A DNA stretch of 64,000 bases from Thermohalobaculum sp039805905 (lineage in GTDB: Bacteria > Pseudomonadota > Alphaproteobacteria > Rhodobacterales > Rhodobacteraceae), in NCBI GenBank assembly GCA_039805905.1, contig JBDIVM010000007.1, positions 186,001-250,000 on the forward strand, written 5' to 3'. The position numbers and the translations under genes are program-made. This document shows positions 7,835 to 17,234 of this stretch, piece by piece (the first letter of the stretch is position 1; every line of letters starts with the position of its first letter). Below the pieces are notes generated by a model that did no database searches, was not told the DNA's origin, and saw nothing but the letters and a program-made list of their open reading frames with translations.

Positions 7835-8470
7835 TTGGGCATTCCCTGGGGCGACATCGCCGCGGCGCTCGCCTTCTTCACGGCAAACGTGCTCTCGCCG
7901 GGGCCGAACGTCTTCAACACCATCGCCATCGCGCTCGGTTCCGGCCGGCGCTCGGCGCTCGCGGTGGTGCCGGCGGTCTCGCTCGGAATCCTCGGCTGGG
8001 CTGGTGCGGCGATCCTCGGGGCGGCGGTGCTGTTCCGCCGCTTCCCCGGCCTCGAATCCGGGCTGACCGCGCTCGGCGGGCTGCTGCTGATCTGGTTCGC
8101 CTCCCGCTACCTGCACCGGGCCTGGACCTGGTCGGCCGAGGTCGGCCGCGGCAAGGTCGTGACCCCGCGCCAGGCCTTCGCCATCACGCTCGGCATCCTC
8201 GCCACCAACCCGAAGGCGCTGACGAGCTGGCTGGTGATCGTCTCGATCTTCCCGGCCGGCTCGGCCAGCTGGGCGGGCAACGCCATCCTGATCCTCGGCG
8301 CCGCGGTGCTCTCGGGGCTCGGCCACACCTTCTACGCACTCGCCTTCTCCACCCGCCACGCCGCCCAGGCCTATTCAAAGGCGGGCCGCTGGATCAACGC
8401 GGGCGTGGGGGTGTTCTTCGGCTCGCTGGGGGTGAGCCTGCTGATGCGGGTCGCGGGGGCCGCACCCTGA
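7835..8470 (+). CDS. LysE/RhtB family amino-acid exporter
   Basis: A 211-residue membrane protein with six predicted helices, the size of the family. The diagnostic motif SPGPNVF is at about residues 20-26, and a second conserved segment NPKALTSW lies near residue 128. The start is a TTG at 7835, preceded by an AGGCGGG-like site; no ATG gives the N-terminal helix. Members export amino acids or small metabolites by proton antiport. It follows the GST gene closely and is the last gene before the formate dehydrogenase promoter region. The substrate is not predictable. Confidence 0.85.
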   Translation: MGIPWGDIAAALAFFTANVLSPGPNVFNTIAIALGSGRRSALAVVPAVSLGILGWAGAAILGAAVLFRRFPGLESGLTALGGLLLIWFASRYLHRAWTWSAEVGRGKVVTPRQAFAITLGILATNPKALTSWLVIVSIFPAGSASWAGNAILILGAAVLSGLGHTFYALAFSTRHAAQAYSKAGRWINAGVGVFFGSLGVSLLMRVAGAAP

Positions 8471-8583
8471 GCGCTGCCGGCATTCCCCTCCCCCGCCGGA
8501 TTCACCCCGCCGCCTGTCGCAATTTTCACCCGGCGGGATAGGTTCCCTTGGTAGGGTGCGCGTAATTGAATCGCCGGCGGCGT

Positions 8584-8595
8584 CTGGTATACCAG
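8584..8595. promoter_or_regulatory. Palindrome CTGGTATACCAG upstream of formate dehydrogenase
   Basis: Perfect 12-base palindrome 54 bases before the formate dehydrogenase start. TGGTATACCA-like palindromes are typical operators of FCD-type GntR regulators in alphaproteobacteria. The regulator is not adjacent. It differs from the TGTGATCACA sites at the start of the window, so a different protein would bind. Confidence 0.5.
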
Positions 8596-8649
8596 GCCTG
8601 GCCGGTGAACATGCGGCGGCGATGGACCCGGGCGACAGGGACGGACACG

Positions 8650-11436
8650 ATGAGCGAGAAGATCAGCTTCACCCTCGATGGCAAGGCGGTCGACGCGGCC
8701 CCCGGCGAGACCATCTGGCAGGTGGCAAGGCGCCAGGGCACGCTGATCCCGCATCTCTGCCACAAGGACGCGCCCGGCTACCGGCCCGACGGCAACTGCC
8801 GCGCCTGCATGGTGGAGATCGACGGCGAGCGCACCCTGGCCGCCTCGTGCATCCGCACGCCGACCGCCGGCATGGTGGTCCGCTCGCAGTCCGCCCGCGC
8901 CGACAAGGCGCGCAAGATGGTGATGGAGCTGCTGGTCGCCGACCAGCCGCCGCGCGATGAGGCGCATGACCGCTCCTCGCATCTCTGGGACATGGCCGGG
9001 CGCCAGGGTGTCGCCGCCAGCCGCTTCCCGAAGATCGAGCACGACCGCATCCCGCTGCTCGATGACAGCCATGTCGCCATGCGGGTCAATCTCGACGCCT
9101 GCATCCACTGCAACCTCTGCGTCCGCGCCTGCCGCGAGGTGCAGGTCAACGATGTGATCGGCATGGCCGGGCGGGGCCGCGGCGCCGGGATCGTGTTCGA
9201 CTTCAACGACCCGATGGGCAGGTCCACCTGTGTCGCCTGCGGCGAATGCGTCCAGGCCTGCCCGACCGGGGCGCTGATGGAGGCAAGCCTGCTCGACACC
9301 GCGCAGAAGGGCGATTCGAAGGACTACGACCGCGAGGTGAACTCGGTCTGCCCGTATTGCGGGGTGGGCTGCCAGATCACCTTCAGGATCAAGGATGACA
9401 GGATCGTCTGCGTCGATGGCGCCGACGGCCCGGCGAACCAGAACCGGCTCTGCGTCAAGGGCCGCTTCGGCTTCGACTATGTCGCCCACCCGCACCGGCT
9501 GACCCGGCCGCTGATCCGCCGCGCCGACGCGCCGGCCAAGGGGCTGAACGTCGACCCGGCCAACTGGCAGACGCATTTCCGCGAGGCGACGTGGGAGGAG
9601 GCGCTGGATGCCGCCGCGGGCGGGCTGGCGCGGCTGCGCGACGCCCATGGCGGCAAGGCGGTGGCCGGCTTCGGCTCGGCCAAGTGCTCGAACGAGGAGG
9701 CCTACCTGTTCCAGAAGCTGATCCGCCAGGGCTTCGGCCACAACAATGTCGACCACTGCACAAGGCTCTGCCATGCCTCGTCGGTGGCGGCGCTGATGGA
9801 GAATGTCGGCTCGGGCGCCGTCACCGCCACCTTCAACGAGATCGAGCACGCCGACGTCGCCATCGTCATCGGCGCCAACCCGGTCGAGAACCACCCCGTC
9901 GCCGCCACCTACTTCAAGCAGTTCACCAAGCGCGGCGGCAAGCTGATCGTGATGGACCCGCGGGGCGTCGGGCTCGGCCGCTATGCCACGCACCGGCTGA
10001 AGTTCCGCCCCGGCACCGATGTGGCGATGCTGAACGCGATCATGCATGTGATCGTCGAGGAGGATCTCTACGACCGCCAGTACATCGCCGCCTTCACCGA
10101 GGGCTTCGAGGCGCTGAAGCAGCACCTGAAGGGTTTCCCGCCCGAGGAGATGGCGAAGCTCTGCGGCGTCGATGCCGGAACGCTGCGCGACGTCGCCCGC
10201 ATGTTCGCCCGCGCCGAGGCGGCGATGATCTTCTGGGGCATGGGCGTCTCTCAGCACATCCACGGCACCGACAACGCGCGCTGCCTGATCAGCCTTGCGC
10301 TGATGTGCGGGCATGTCGGCCGGCCCGGCGCCGGGCTGCATCCGCTGCGCGGCCAGAACAACGTGCAGGGGGCCTCCGACGCCGGGCTGATCCCGATGGT
10401 GCTGCCGGACTACCAGAAGGTGTCCGAGCTGCAGGTCCGCGACCTGTTCCGCGAGATCTGGGGCGGCACCGAAATCGACCCGAGGCCGGGGCTCACCGTG
10501 GTCGAGATCATGGACGCGATCCATGAAGGCCAGATCAGGGGCATGTACATCCTCGGCGAGAACCCGGCCATGTCCGACCCCGATGTGGAGCACGCCCGCC
10601 ATGCGCTGGCCAAGCTCGAGCACCTGGTGATCCAGGACATCTTCCTGACCGAGACCGCCAACTATGCCGACGTGATCCTGCCCGCCACCGCCTGGGCGGA
10701 GAAGACCGGCACGGTGACGAACACCAACCGCCAGGTGCAGATGGGCCGCCCCGCGGTGCCCGCCCCCGGCGAGGCGCGCGAGGACTGGGCGATCACGGTC
10801 GATCTCGCGCGGCGGCTGGGGCTGGACTGGGCCTATACCCACCCCAGCCAGGTCTTCGCCGAGATGAAGAAGTCGATGAAGTCGCTCGACAACATCACCT
10901 GGGAGCGGCTCGAGCGGCAGAACGTGGTGACCTACCCCTCGCTCAGCCCCGAGGACCCGGGCCAGGCGATCGTCTTCGGCGACGGCTTCCCGCGGCCGCA
11001 GGGGCGCGCGAAGTTCACCCCTGCCTCGATTGTCGCGCCCGCCGAGCTGCCGGACGCCGAGTACCCGATGATCCTGACCACCGGCCGCCAGCTCGAGCAC
11101 TGGCACACCGGCTCGATGACCCGGCGCGCGCGCGTGCTCGACGCGGTGGAACCGGAAGCCAACGCCTCGCTGCACCCGAAGACGCTCCGCGCGATGGGCG
11201 TGGCGCCGGGCGACCTGATCGAGATCGCCACCCGCCGCGGCGCCATCCGCATCATGGCCCGGGCCGACCGGGCCGTGGCCGAGGACATGGTCTTCGTCCC
11301 CTTCGCCTATGTCGAGGCCGCCGCCAATATGCTGACCAACCCGCAGCTCGACCCCTACGGCAAAATCCCGGAGTTCAAGTTCGCGGCGTGCAGGGTGAAG
11401 AAGGCCGGGGGCGGGGAGCGGGTGGCGGCGGAGTAG
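8650..11436 (+). CDS. Formate dehydrogenase alpha subunit (molybdopterin, NuoG-like N-terminus)
   Basis: A 928-residue molybdo-iron-sulfur enzyme of the cytoplasmic FdhA/FdsA type that oxidises formate to CO2. Order: a [2Fe-2S] domain (Cys37, 50, 53, 67), two [4Fe-4S] ferredoxin clusters (Cys151/154/157/161 and Cys194/197/200/204), the catalytic-domain [4Fe-4S] (Cys234, 237, 241, 268), then bis-MGD domains with the probable Mo-ligand Cys374 in TRLCHASS and a C-terminal dinucleotide-binding domain. The open frame starts earlier, but the ATG at 8650 directly precedes the ferredoxin fold. The usual partners (FdsB/FdsG flavin subunits, FdhD) are absent on both sides, so it must use subunits encoded elsewhere or a different electron acceptor. 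A palindrome upstream may be its operator. Confidence 0.88.
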   Translation: MSEKISFTLDGKAVDAAPGETIWQVARRQGTLIPHLCHKDAPGYRPDGNCRACMVEIDGERTLAASCIRTPTAGMVVRSQSARADKARKMVMELLVADQPPRDEAHDRSSHLWDMAGRQGVAASRFPKIEHDRIPLLDDSHVAMRVNLDACIHCNLCVRACREVQVNDVIGMAGRGRGAGIVFDFNDPMGRSTCVACGECVQACPTGALMEASLLDTAQKGDSKDYDREVNSVCPYCGVGCQITFRIKDDRIVCVDGADGPANQNRLCVKGRFGFDYVAHPHRLTRPLIRRADAPAKGLNVDPANWQTHFREATWEEALDAAAGGLARLRDAHGGKAVAGFGSAKCSNEEAYLFQKLIRQGFGHNNVDHCTRLCHASSVAALMENVGSGAVTATFNEIEHADVAIVIGANPVENHPVAATYFKQFTKRGGKLIVMDPRGVGLGRYATHRLKFRPGTDVAMLNAIMHVIVEEDLYDRQYIAAFTEGFEALKQHLKGFPPEEMAKLCGVDAGTLRDVARMFARAEAAMIFWGMGVSQHIHGTDNARCLISLALMCGHVGRPGAGLHPLRGQNNVQGASDAGLIPMVLPDYQKVSELQVRDLFREIWGGTEIDPRPGLTVVEIMDAIHEGQIRGMYILGENPAMSDPDVEHARHALAKLEHLVIQDIFLTETANYADVILPATAWAEKTGTVTNTNRQVQMGRPAVPAPGEAREDWAITVDLARRLGLDWAYTHPSQVFAEMKKSMKSLDNITWERLERQNVVTYPSLSPEDPGQAIVFGDGFPRPQGRAKFTPASIVAPAELPDAEYPMILTTGRQLEHWHTGSMTRRARVLDAVEPEANASLHPKTLRAMGVAPGDLIEIATRRGAIRIMARADRAVAEDMVFVPFAYVEAAANMLTNPQLDPYGKIPEFKFAACRVKKAGGGERVAAE

Positions 11437-11488
11437 AATCGCACTGATCCACCTGGTTCGGTATGCGCCAAGCGGTTAAACTCGCTGC

Positions 11489-12391
11489 ATGGCCAAGGCG
11501 GTGTTTCAGCACAAGGCGGACTCAATCTACGACGATACACCATGGGAGAAGTATAACTTCCCCAAGATGTATCTATCCCGCGTCGAGCGGACCGTAAGTG
11601 ATTGGATCATATATTACGAGCCTCGCTCGGCGGAGGGCGGCTCCGGTCGGCTGGCCTATTTTGCCACCGGACAGGTGCAGACCGTCATTGCCGACCCTTC
11701 AACGGCCGGCCGGTATTACGCGCTGATCAGGCCCGGAACATATCTCCCGTTCGACAGAGCGGTTGCCCGGGTGACGGATGGCAGGGTCATCGAAAGCTCA
11801 CTCCGCGGCGCGGACGGGTCTCTGGCAAGTGGTGGCTATGCCCAGTCGGCGATTCGCCTGCTCTCCGATGGCGAATTCGACACCATACTCTCGCTCGGCT
11901 TCACTTCCGATCCCATCTTGCTGGGTCTGGATCAGGCTCCTGAGACTATCGATGGATTTGCCGAACCACACACCCCGTTTTCGCGCCCGGTGATCGAGCA
12001 GATCGTCAACCGCCCCTTCCGCGAGGCCGCCTTCGCCCGGCAGGTAAAGATAGCCTACCGCAACCGATGCGCCATGACCGGCCTTCGGCTGCTCAACGGC
12101 GGTGGCCGGCCCGAGGTGCAGGCAGCACATATCAGGCCAGTTGCCGATGACGGTCCTGATACCGTCCGCAATGGGCTGGCCCTATCGGGGACGGTGCATT
12201 GGATGTTCGATCGAGGGCTGATCTCGATCGACGAGGACCATTCCATACTGGTCGCCAAGGACAAGGTTCCCGCCGACACGGTCGAACGGCTTATAATTCC
12301 AGATCGCCAACTGCTTCTGCCCGACGACCCGAGAGCGCTGCCTCACCCGACCTATTTGAAGTACCACCGCGAACGCGTCTTCAAGGGGTAA
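11489..12391 (+). CDS. HNH endonuclease with N-terminal uncharacterised domain
   Basis: A 300-residue protein. The C-terminal third carries an HNH_2-type nuclease: YRNRCAMTG, then AAHIRPV with the catalytic His, NGLALSGTVHWMFDRGLI with the Asn and last His. The N-terminal half (VERTVSDWIIYYEP, FATGQVQTVIAD, ALIRPGTYLPF) looks like a small beta-barrel of PUA/EVE type that in other proteins reads modified bases; that fold assignment is inference. It resembles a family of HNH proteins widespread in proteobacteria. It is convergent with an MT-A70-type methyltransferase 100 bases away, which makes a modification-linked role plausible. No strong Shine-Dalgarno precedes the ATG. Confidence 0.75.
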   Translation: MAKAVFQHKADSIYDDTPWEKYNFPKMYLSRVERTVSDWIIYYEPRSAEGGSGRLAYFATGQVQTVIADPSTAGRYYALIRPGTYLPFDRAVARVTDGRVIESSLRGADGSLASGGYAQSAIRLLSDGEFDTILSLGFTSDPILLGLDQAPETIDGFAEPHTPFSRPVIEQIVNRPFREAAFARQVKIAYRNRCAMTGLRLLNGGGRPEVQAAHIRPVADDGPDTVRNGLALSGTVHWMFDRGLISIDEDHSILVAKDKVPADTVERLIIPDRQLLLPDDPRALPHPTYLKYHRERVFKG

Positions 12392-12452
12392 TCCCTGTCA
12401 TCGATGCGCCGCACCCCCAGAAGGCATGGGAACAGCCGCAACCCGCCGATCC

Positions 12453-12476
12453 GCGATTTCCGCCACCGGAAATTGC
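12453..12476. terminator. Bidirectional hairpin between convergent HNH and MT-A70 genes
   Basis: Arms 12453-12462 and 12467-12476 form about ten base pairs (one G-U) around a CCAC loop, centred on ATTTCCG/CGGAAAT. It lies between the stop at 12391 and the methyltransferase stop at 12492. No long U-run on either strand. Confidence 0.45.
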
Positions 12477-12491
12477 CGGCTGAAGCCCGAC

Positions 12492-13178
12492 CTACAAGTG
12501 CTGCCCGACCACATGCGTCGAATTGTACGCATACGTCTTCCACCCCGGCCTGTAGTCCTCGCTCGCCTGATTCCCCCACACCGTCCAGCCCTTGCGGACG
12601 CCGCGGCCGAAGAGTTCCAGATACGGCCCCCGGCTGCAGGCCTCGATGATCGCATACTGCTCGTCGGGCTTGCGCGAATGCTCGCGTTTGCGGGTGGCGA
12701 ACAGGTTCACCTGCCGCCGGCCGGCGGCCAGGGTCCGGGCGTTCCTGCCGCGGACGCCGAAGAGCACGATCTCGGTGACGTTGCGGAAATAGAATCCGAC
12801 CCCGCGCCCGTCCGAGCCGCCGTCCTTGCGCACCTTGTGCCAGATCAGGTTCGACTTGTACTCGAACCCCCACGCCTCCAGCACCTTCAGCCCGTCGGGC
12901 AGCAGCGCGTTCGGCACCCACAGATAGCAATGCGCCGCATTGTCGAGGTGATCGGCTACCGGCAAGGCGCATATCTCGGGCACGGTCAGCGTCTCGTAGC
13001 GCGACAGGCGCCTGTGTTCGGGCGCCACCTTTCCGGTGCGATTCGTGAACCGCCACGGCGGATCGGCCAGAACGGTTCCGAAGCGCCGCCCGGAAAGATA
13101 TTGTGCCAGATCATGTGCTGCGGAGGTGTGCATATCCAACATCTTGGAGTATCCCGGTTCCGTTGGGAACTGGAACAT
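12492..13178 (-). CDS. MT-A70 family adenine-N6 methyltransferase
   Basis: A protein of up to 228 residues with the amino-methyltransferase catalytic motif DPPW (in LADPPWRF, about residues 38-45) and the family features YLWVPNALL, WHKVRKDGG, the long EIVLFGVRG strand and a C-terminal PYLELFGRG...GWTVWGNQ. MT-A70 proteins of this size methylate adenine N6 in DNA, often as orphan or phage-borne enzymes. No ribosome-binding site clearly selects the start; ATG codons at 13178, 13142 and 13133 are all possible. Convergent with the HNH nuclease gene; no specificity subunit is nearby, so target recognition must be built in or absent. Confidence 0.78.
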   Translation of the reverse strand: MFQFPTEPGYSKMLDMHTSAAHDLAQYLSGRRFGTVLADPPWRFTNRTGKVAPEHRRLSRYETLTVPEICALPVADHLDNAAHCYLWVPNALLPDGLKVLEAWGFEYKSNLIWHKVRKDGGSDGRGVGFYFRNVTEIVLFGVRGRNARTLAAGRRQVNLFATRKREHSRKPDEQYAIIEACSRGPYLELFGRGVRKGWTVWGNQASEDYRPGWKTYAYNSTHVVGQHL

Positions 13179-13383
13179 ATTGCGAACATGATCGTCAAGG
13201 AATTCCTAACTACACTTAGGGCAGGCTCGCCCCGCCGTTCGCCCGGAAATCGGCGCCGCCGCGGGCCGCGCCGCGACGCGGCGCCTTGCCGTGGCGGGAT
13301 CGCGTTGCTACACCCCGGCCCTGCCCGTGGCGACGAGGTTGGCCGTGCAAGCGAGACCAGGCCCCGCACATGGCTCCGCGAAG

Positions 13384-15177
13384 ATGTCGGCTGCTGCCGC
13401 GGAGCGCGCGAAATCGGCCGAGATCCGGCCCCTCAGGGGGCTGGCCCCGTTCCTGCGCCCCTATCGCGGCACCATCGCCGGCGTCGCCGCCGCCCTGCTG
13501 GCGGCCTCGGGCTTCACGCTGGCGCTGCCGGTTGCCTTCCGCCGGGTGATCGACGGCTTCTCGACCGAGAACGCAGGCCTGATCGACCGGTACTTCATGG
13601 CGCTGATCGGCGTCTCGGCGGCGCTGGCGGTGGCGACCGCGCTGCGCTTCTATCTGGTCACGCGCCTCGGCGAGCGGGTGATCGCGGACCTCCGCAAGGC
13701 CGTCTTCGCCCATGTCGCCGCCATGAGTCCGGCCTTCTTCGAGAAGGTGATGACCGCCGAGGTCCTGACCCGGCTTACGACCGACACCTCGGTGATCCAG
13801 GCGGTGGTGGGCTCGACCGCCTCGATCGCGCTCCGGAACGTCCTGTTGCTGGCGGGCGGAATCGTCATGCTGCTGGTGACCTCGGCCAAGCTCACCGGCA
13901 TGACGCTCCTGATCGTGCCGCTGGTGGTGTTCCCGATCCTGATCCTCGGCCGCAAGGTGCGCCGCCTGTCGCGGCTCAGCCAGGACCTCGTGGCGGAGAG
14001 CGCCACCTCCGCCGGCGAGACGCTGCAGGCGGCGCAGACCGTGCAGGCGATGACCCATGAGGAGGTCTCGAAGGCCCAGTTTGCGGACAAGGTCGAGGCG
14101 GCCTACCGGGCGGCGAAGGAGCGGATCACGGCGCGGGCCTGGCTGACGGCGCTGGTGATCTTCTTCGTCTCGGGCGGGATCGTTGCGGTCATGTGGATCG
14201 GCGCCCGCGACGTGATGGCGGGGCGGATGAGCGCCGGCGAGATGGCGCAGTACATCCTCTACGCGGTCTTCACCGCCGGGGCGGTCGGCGCGCTCTCCGA
14301 GGTCTGGGGCGAACTGCAGCGCGCCGCCGGGGCGACCGAGCGGCTCGCCGAGCTCCTGGCGATGGAGAACCCGATCCGCGAGGCGGCGGACCCGCTGCCG
14401 GCGGCGGCACCGGCACCGGGGCGCCCGCTCGGCGAGATCCTGTTCGACGGCGTCGGCTTCGCCTATGACACGCGGCGCGAGATCCCGGCGCTGCGCGACG
14501 TCTCTTTCCGGGTCGCGCCGGGCGAGCGGGTGGCGCTGGTCGGCCCCTCCGGGGCGGGAAAGACCACGGTGCTGCAGCTGCTGCTGCGCTTCTACGACCC
14601 CGAGCGGGGCACGATCTCGCTCGACGGGGTGCCGATCACGCGCATGCGGCTGCACGACCTCCGGCGGCGCCTGGCGCTGGTCCCGCAGGAGCCGGTGATC
14701 TTCGCCGACACGGTCAGCGAGAACATCCGCTTCGGCCGGCCCGAGGCCAGCGACGCCGAGATCGAGGCGGCGGCGCGGGCGGCGGCGGCGCACGACTTCG
14801 TCGCCGCCCTGCCGCAGGGCTACGGCACCTGGCTCGGCGAGCGGGGCGTGCTGCTCTCGGGCGGGCAGAAGCAGCGGATCGCGATTGCCCGCGCCATCCT
14901 GCGCGACGCGCCGGTGCTGCTGCTCGACGAGGCGACCTCGGCACTCGACGCCGAGAGCGAGCGGGCGGTGCAGCAGGCGGTCGACCGGCTGAGCGCCGGA
15001 CGCACCACGCTGGTGATCGCGCACCGGCTGTCGACCGTGAAGAGCGCCGACCGGATCCTGGTCCTCGACGAGGGCCGCCTCGTCGCCACCGGCACGCATG
15101 AGGCACTGGTGGCCGAGGGCGGGCTCTATGCCCGCCTCGCCCGGTTGCAGTTCACCGAGGGGCTGGCGGCGGAATAG
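13384..15177 (+). CDS. ABC transporter, fused permease and ATPase (MsbA/exporter type)
   Basis: A 597-residue half-transporter. Residues about 25-310 hold six membrane helices of the ABC type-1 exporter fold; the ATPase follows with Walker A GPSGAGKTT (from about residue 387), signature LSGGQKQR (about 491), Walker B LLLDEATSALD (about 513) and the H-loop Ala-His-Arg-Leu. It acts as a homodimer in the inner membrane. The open frame begins at 13291, but the ATG at 13384 sits closer to the first helix; the ribosome-binding site is weak for both. The substrate could be a lipid, peptide or drug; context does not decide. An acyl-CoA synthetase follows on the same strand 120 bases on. Confidence 0.82.
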   Translation: MSAAAAERAKSAEIRPLRGLAPFLRPYRGTIAGVAAALLAASGFTLALPVAFRRVIDGFSTENAGLIDRYFMALIGVSAALAVATALRFYLVTRLGERVIADLRKAVFAHVAAMSPAFFEKVMTAEVLTRLTTDTSVIQAVVGSTASIALRNVLLLAGGIVMLLVTSAKLTGMTLLIVPLVVFPILILGRKVRRLSRLSQDLVAESATSAGETLQAAQTVQAMTHEEVSKAQFADKVEAAYRAAKERITARAWLTALVIFFVSGGIVAVMWIGARDVMAGRMSAGEMAQYILYAVFTAGAVGALSEVWGELQRAAGATERLAELLAMENPIREAADPLPAAAPAPGRPLGEILFDGVGFAYDTRREIPALRDVSFRVAPGERVALVGPSGAGKTTVLQLLLRFYDPERGTISLDGVPITRMRLHDLRRRLALVPQEPVIFADTVSENIRFGRPEASDAEIEAAARAAAAHDFVAALPQGYGTWLGERGVLLSGGQKQRIAIARAILRDAPVLLLDEATSALDAESERAVQQAVDRLSAGRTTLVIAHRLSTVKSADRILVLDEGRLVATGTHEALVAEGGLYARLARLQFTEGLAAE

Positions 15178-15297
15178 GCCCGGACGCATGCGCGGATTCA
15201 CGCCAAGGTGCGTGGTCCGGGAAATCCGGGGCGCTTGCCGCTTCCTGGCCGATATGTCTCAATGTGCGCCCGCGGACGGCCTGGGAGGAAGGCACCG

Positions 15298-17196
15298 ATG
15301 CCGCAGATGCGCGCGAGCTGGCGGACGCTGGCGGAGAAGGTGGCGGTGGAGGCGGTGCCGCTCGCCGAACGCTGGCCGGCGGAGACGGTCTACGGGATGC
15401 TGCGCCGCATGGCCGCGGCGCGGCCGAGGGCGCCGGCGGTCAGTTTCCAGATCAGGTCCGGGCCGGACGACCGGGCCGAGACCCTGGACTGGGCGACGCT
15501 CGCCGATCGGGTGACGCGGACCGCGAACCTCTTCCGCCGCCTCGGCATCGGCGAAGGCGACACGGTCGCCTACCTGCTGCCGAACTGCAACGAGACCGTT
15601 CTGGCGCTCCTGGGCGGGGCGACCGCCGGCATGGTCAGTCCGATCAACCCGCTGCTGGAGGATGAGCAGATCGCGGCGCTGCTGCGCGAGGCCGGTGCCA
15701 AGGCGCTGGTGACGCTGGCGCCGTTTCCGAGGACCGACATCGCCCAGAAGGCCCATGCGGCGGTCGCACAGGCGCCCGAGGTCCGGACCGTGCTCGAGGT
15801 CGATCTCGCGCACTACCTGCCGGCGCCGCTGCGCTGGCTGATCCCGCTGCTCCGGCCCAGGGTCGCGCGGGCGCCGGGCGTCCGGGTGCTCCGGTTCATG
15901 CCGGAGCTGATGACCGAGAGCGGAGCGGCGCTGAGCTTCGTCGAGGGCGGCGGCGAGCGGGTGGCGGCGCTGTTCCATACCGGCGGGACCACCGGCATGC
16001 CGAAGATCGCCCAGCACCGGCAGCGCGGCATGGTCTACAACGGCATGGTCATCGCCATGAACCTTGCGGGCGAGGGCGAGGTGCTGATCTGCCCGCTGCC
16101 GCTGTTCCATGTGTTCGGCGCCTATCCGATCCTGATGGCCTGCATCGCCTCCGGCGCCCACATGGTGATGCCGACCCCGGCGGGCTACCGCGGCGAGGGG
16201 GTGATGGACAATTTCTGGAAGCTGGTCGAACGCTGGCGCGTCAGCTTCATGGTTATGGTGCCGACCGCCGCCGCGGCGCTGATGCAGCGCAAGGTGGATG
16301 CCGACGTCTCGAGCCTGAAGTTCGCGCTCTGCGGCTCGGCGCCGATGCCCGTCGAGCTGTTCCGGCGCTTCGAGGCGGCGACCGGGGTCAGGATCCTCGA
16401 AGGCTACGGCATGACCGAGGCGACCTGCATCATCTCGCACAACCCGGTCGGCGGCGAGCGCAAGATCGGCTCGGTCGGGCTGCCGGTGCCCTACACGGAT
16501 GTGCGCATCCTCGACTGTGCGCCGGACGGGGCGATCCGGCGCCAATGCGGCATCGGCGAGGTCGGCGAGATCTGCATCGCGAGCCCGGGGGTGTTTCCCG
16601 GCTACACCGAGGAGGGGCGCAATGCGGGCCTGTTCGCCGAACCCGGGCACTACCTGCGCTCGGGCGATCTCGGGCGGATCGACGGCGACGGCTACCTGTG
16701 GATCACCGGTCGGGCGAAGGACCTGATCATCCGCGGCGGCCACAACATCGACCCGGCGGTGATCGAGGAGGCGCTGGCCGGGCATCCGGCGGTGGCCTTC
16801 GTCGGCGCGGTCGGCCAGCCCGATGCCCGCGCGGGCGAGGTGCCCTGCGCCTATGTCGAGCTGGCGGCGGGGGCGGGGGTGAGCGTCGCGGAGCTGCTGG
16901 AATTCGCGAGCGGCGCGGTGCCCGAGCGCGCGGCGGTGCCCAAGCATCTCGAGGTGCTGGACGAGCTGCCGAAGACCGCGGTCGGAAAGGTCTACAAGCC
17001 GGCGCTGCGCAAGATGGCGATCGCGCGGGTCTATGGCGAGGCGCTGGCGGCGACGGGAATCCGGGCGCGGATCGAGGTGGTCGAGGACCGGTCGCGGGGC
17101 CTCGTGGCGCGGATCACCCCGGAGGGAGCTGCCGAGGAAGCGCGGATCGGCGAGGCGCTGGGAAGCTTCGACCGGCCATGGGAGATCGCCCGGTAG
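15298..17196 (+). CDS. AMP-dependent acyl-CoA synthetase
   Basis: A 632-residue adenylate-forming enzyme that activates a carboxylic acid, probably a fatty acid, to its CoA thioester. The phosphate-binding loop HTGGTTGMPK is at about residue 226, the adenine-binding GYGMTEA follows, then SGDLGRID and the hinge GRAKDLIIRGGHNI, and the C-terminal catalytic Lys in KTAVGKVYKPALR. The ATG at 15298 is chosen because GGGAGGAA precedes it at ideal spacing; the frame is open further upstream. About 30 residues precede the usual start of the fold. It ends shortly before a convergent FAD monooxygenase gene. Chain-length preference is unknown. Confidence 0.85.
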   Translation: MPQMRASWRTLAEKVAVEAVPLAERWPAETVYGMLRRMAAARPRAPAVSFQIRSGPDDRAETLDWATLADRVTRTANLFRRLGIGEGDTVAYLLPNCNETVLALLGGATAGMVSPINPLLEDEQIAALLREAGAKALVTLAPFPRTDIAQKAHAAVAQAPEVRTVLEVDLAHYLPAPLRWLIPLLRPRVARAPGVRVLRFMPELMTESGAALSFVEGGGERVAALFHTGGTTGMPKIAQHRQRGMVYNGMVIAMNLAGEGEVLICPLPLFHVFGAYPILMACIASGAHMVMPTPAGYRGEGVMDNFWKLVERWRVSFMVMVPTAAAALMQRKVDADVSSLKFALCGSAPMPVELFRRFEAATGVRILEGYGMTEATCIISHNPVGGERKIGSVGLPVPYTDVRILDCAPDGAIRRQCGIGEVGEICIASPGVFPGYTEEGRNAGLFAEPGHYLRSGDLGRIDGDGYLWITGRAKDLIIRGGHNIDPAVIEEALAGHPAVAFVGAVGQPDARAGEVPCAYVELAAGAGVSVAELLEFASGAVPERAAVPKHLEVLDELPKTAVGKVYKPALRKMAIARVYGEALAATGIRARIEVVEDRSRGLVARITPEGAAEEARIGEALGSFDRPWEIAR

Positions 17197-17234
17197 CAGA
17201 CGGTGCACCCGGCGCGATCCGTGGCGCCGCCGCA

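Noticed and set aside
14714..15201. Minus-strand frames across the ABC transporter ATPase
   Set aside because: Low-complexity Arg/Pro-rich shadows; Walker and signature motifs are on the plus strand.
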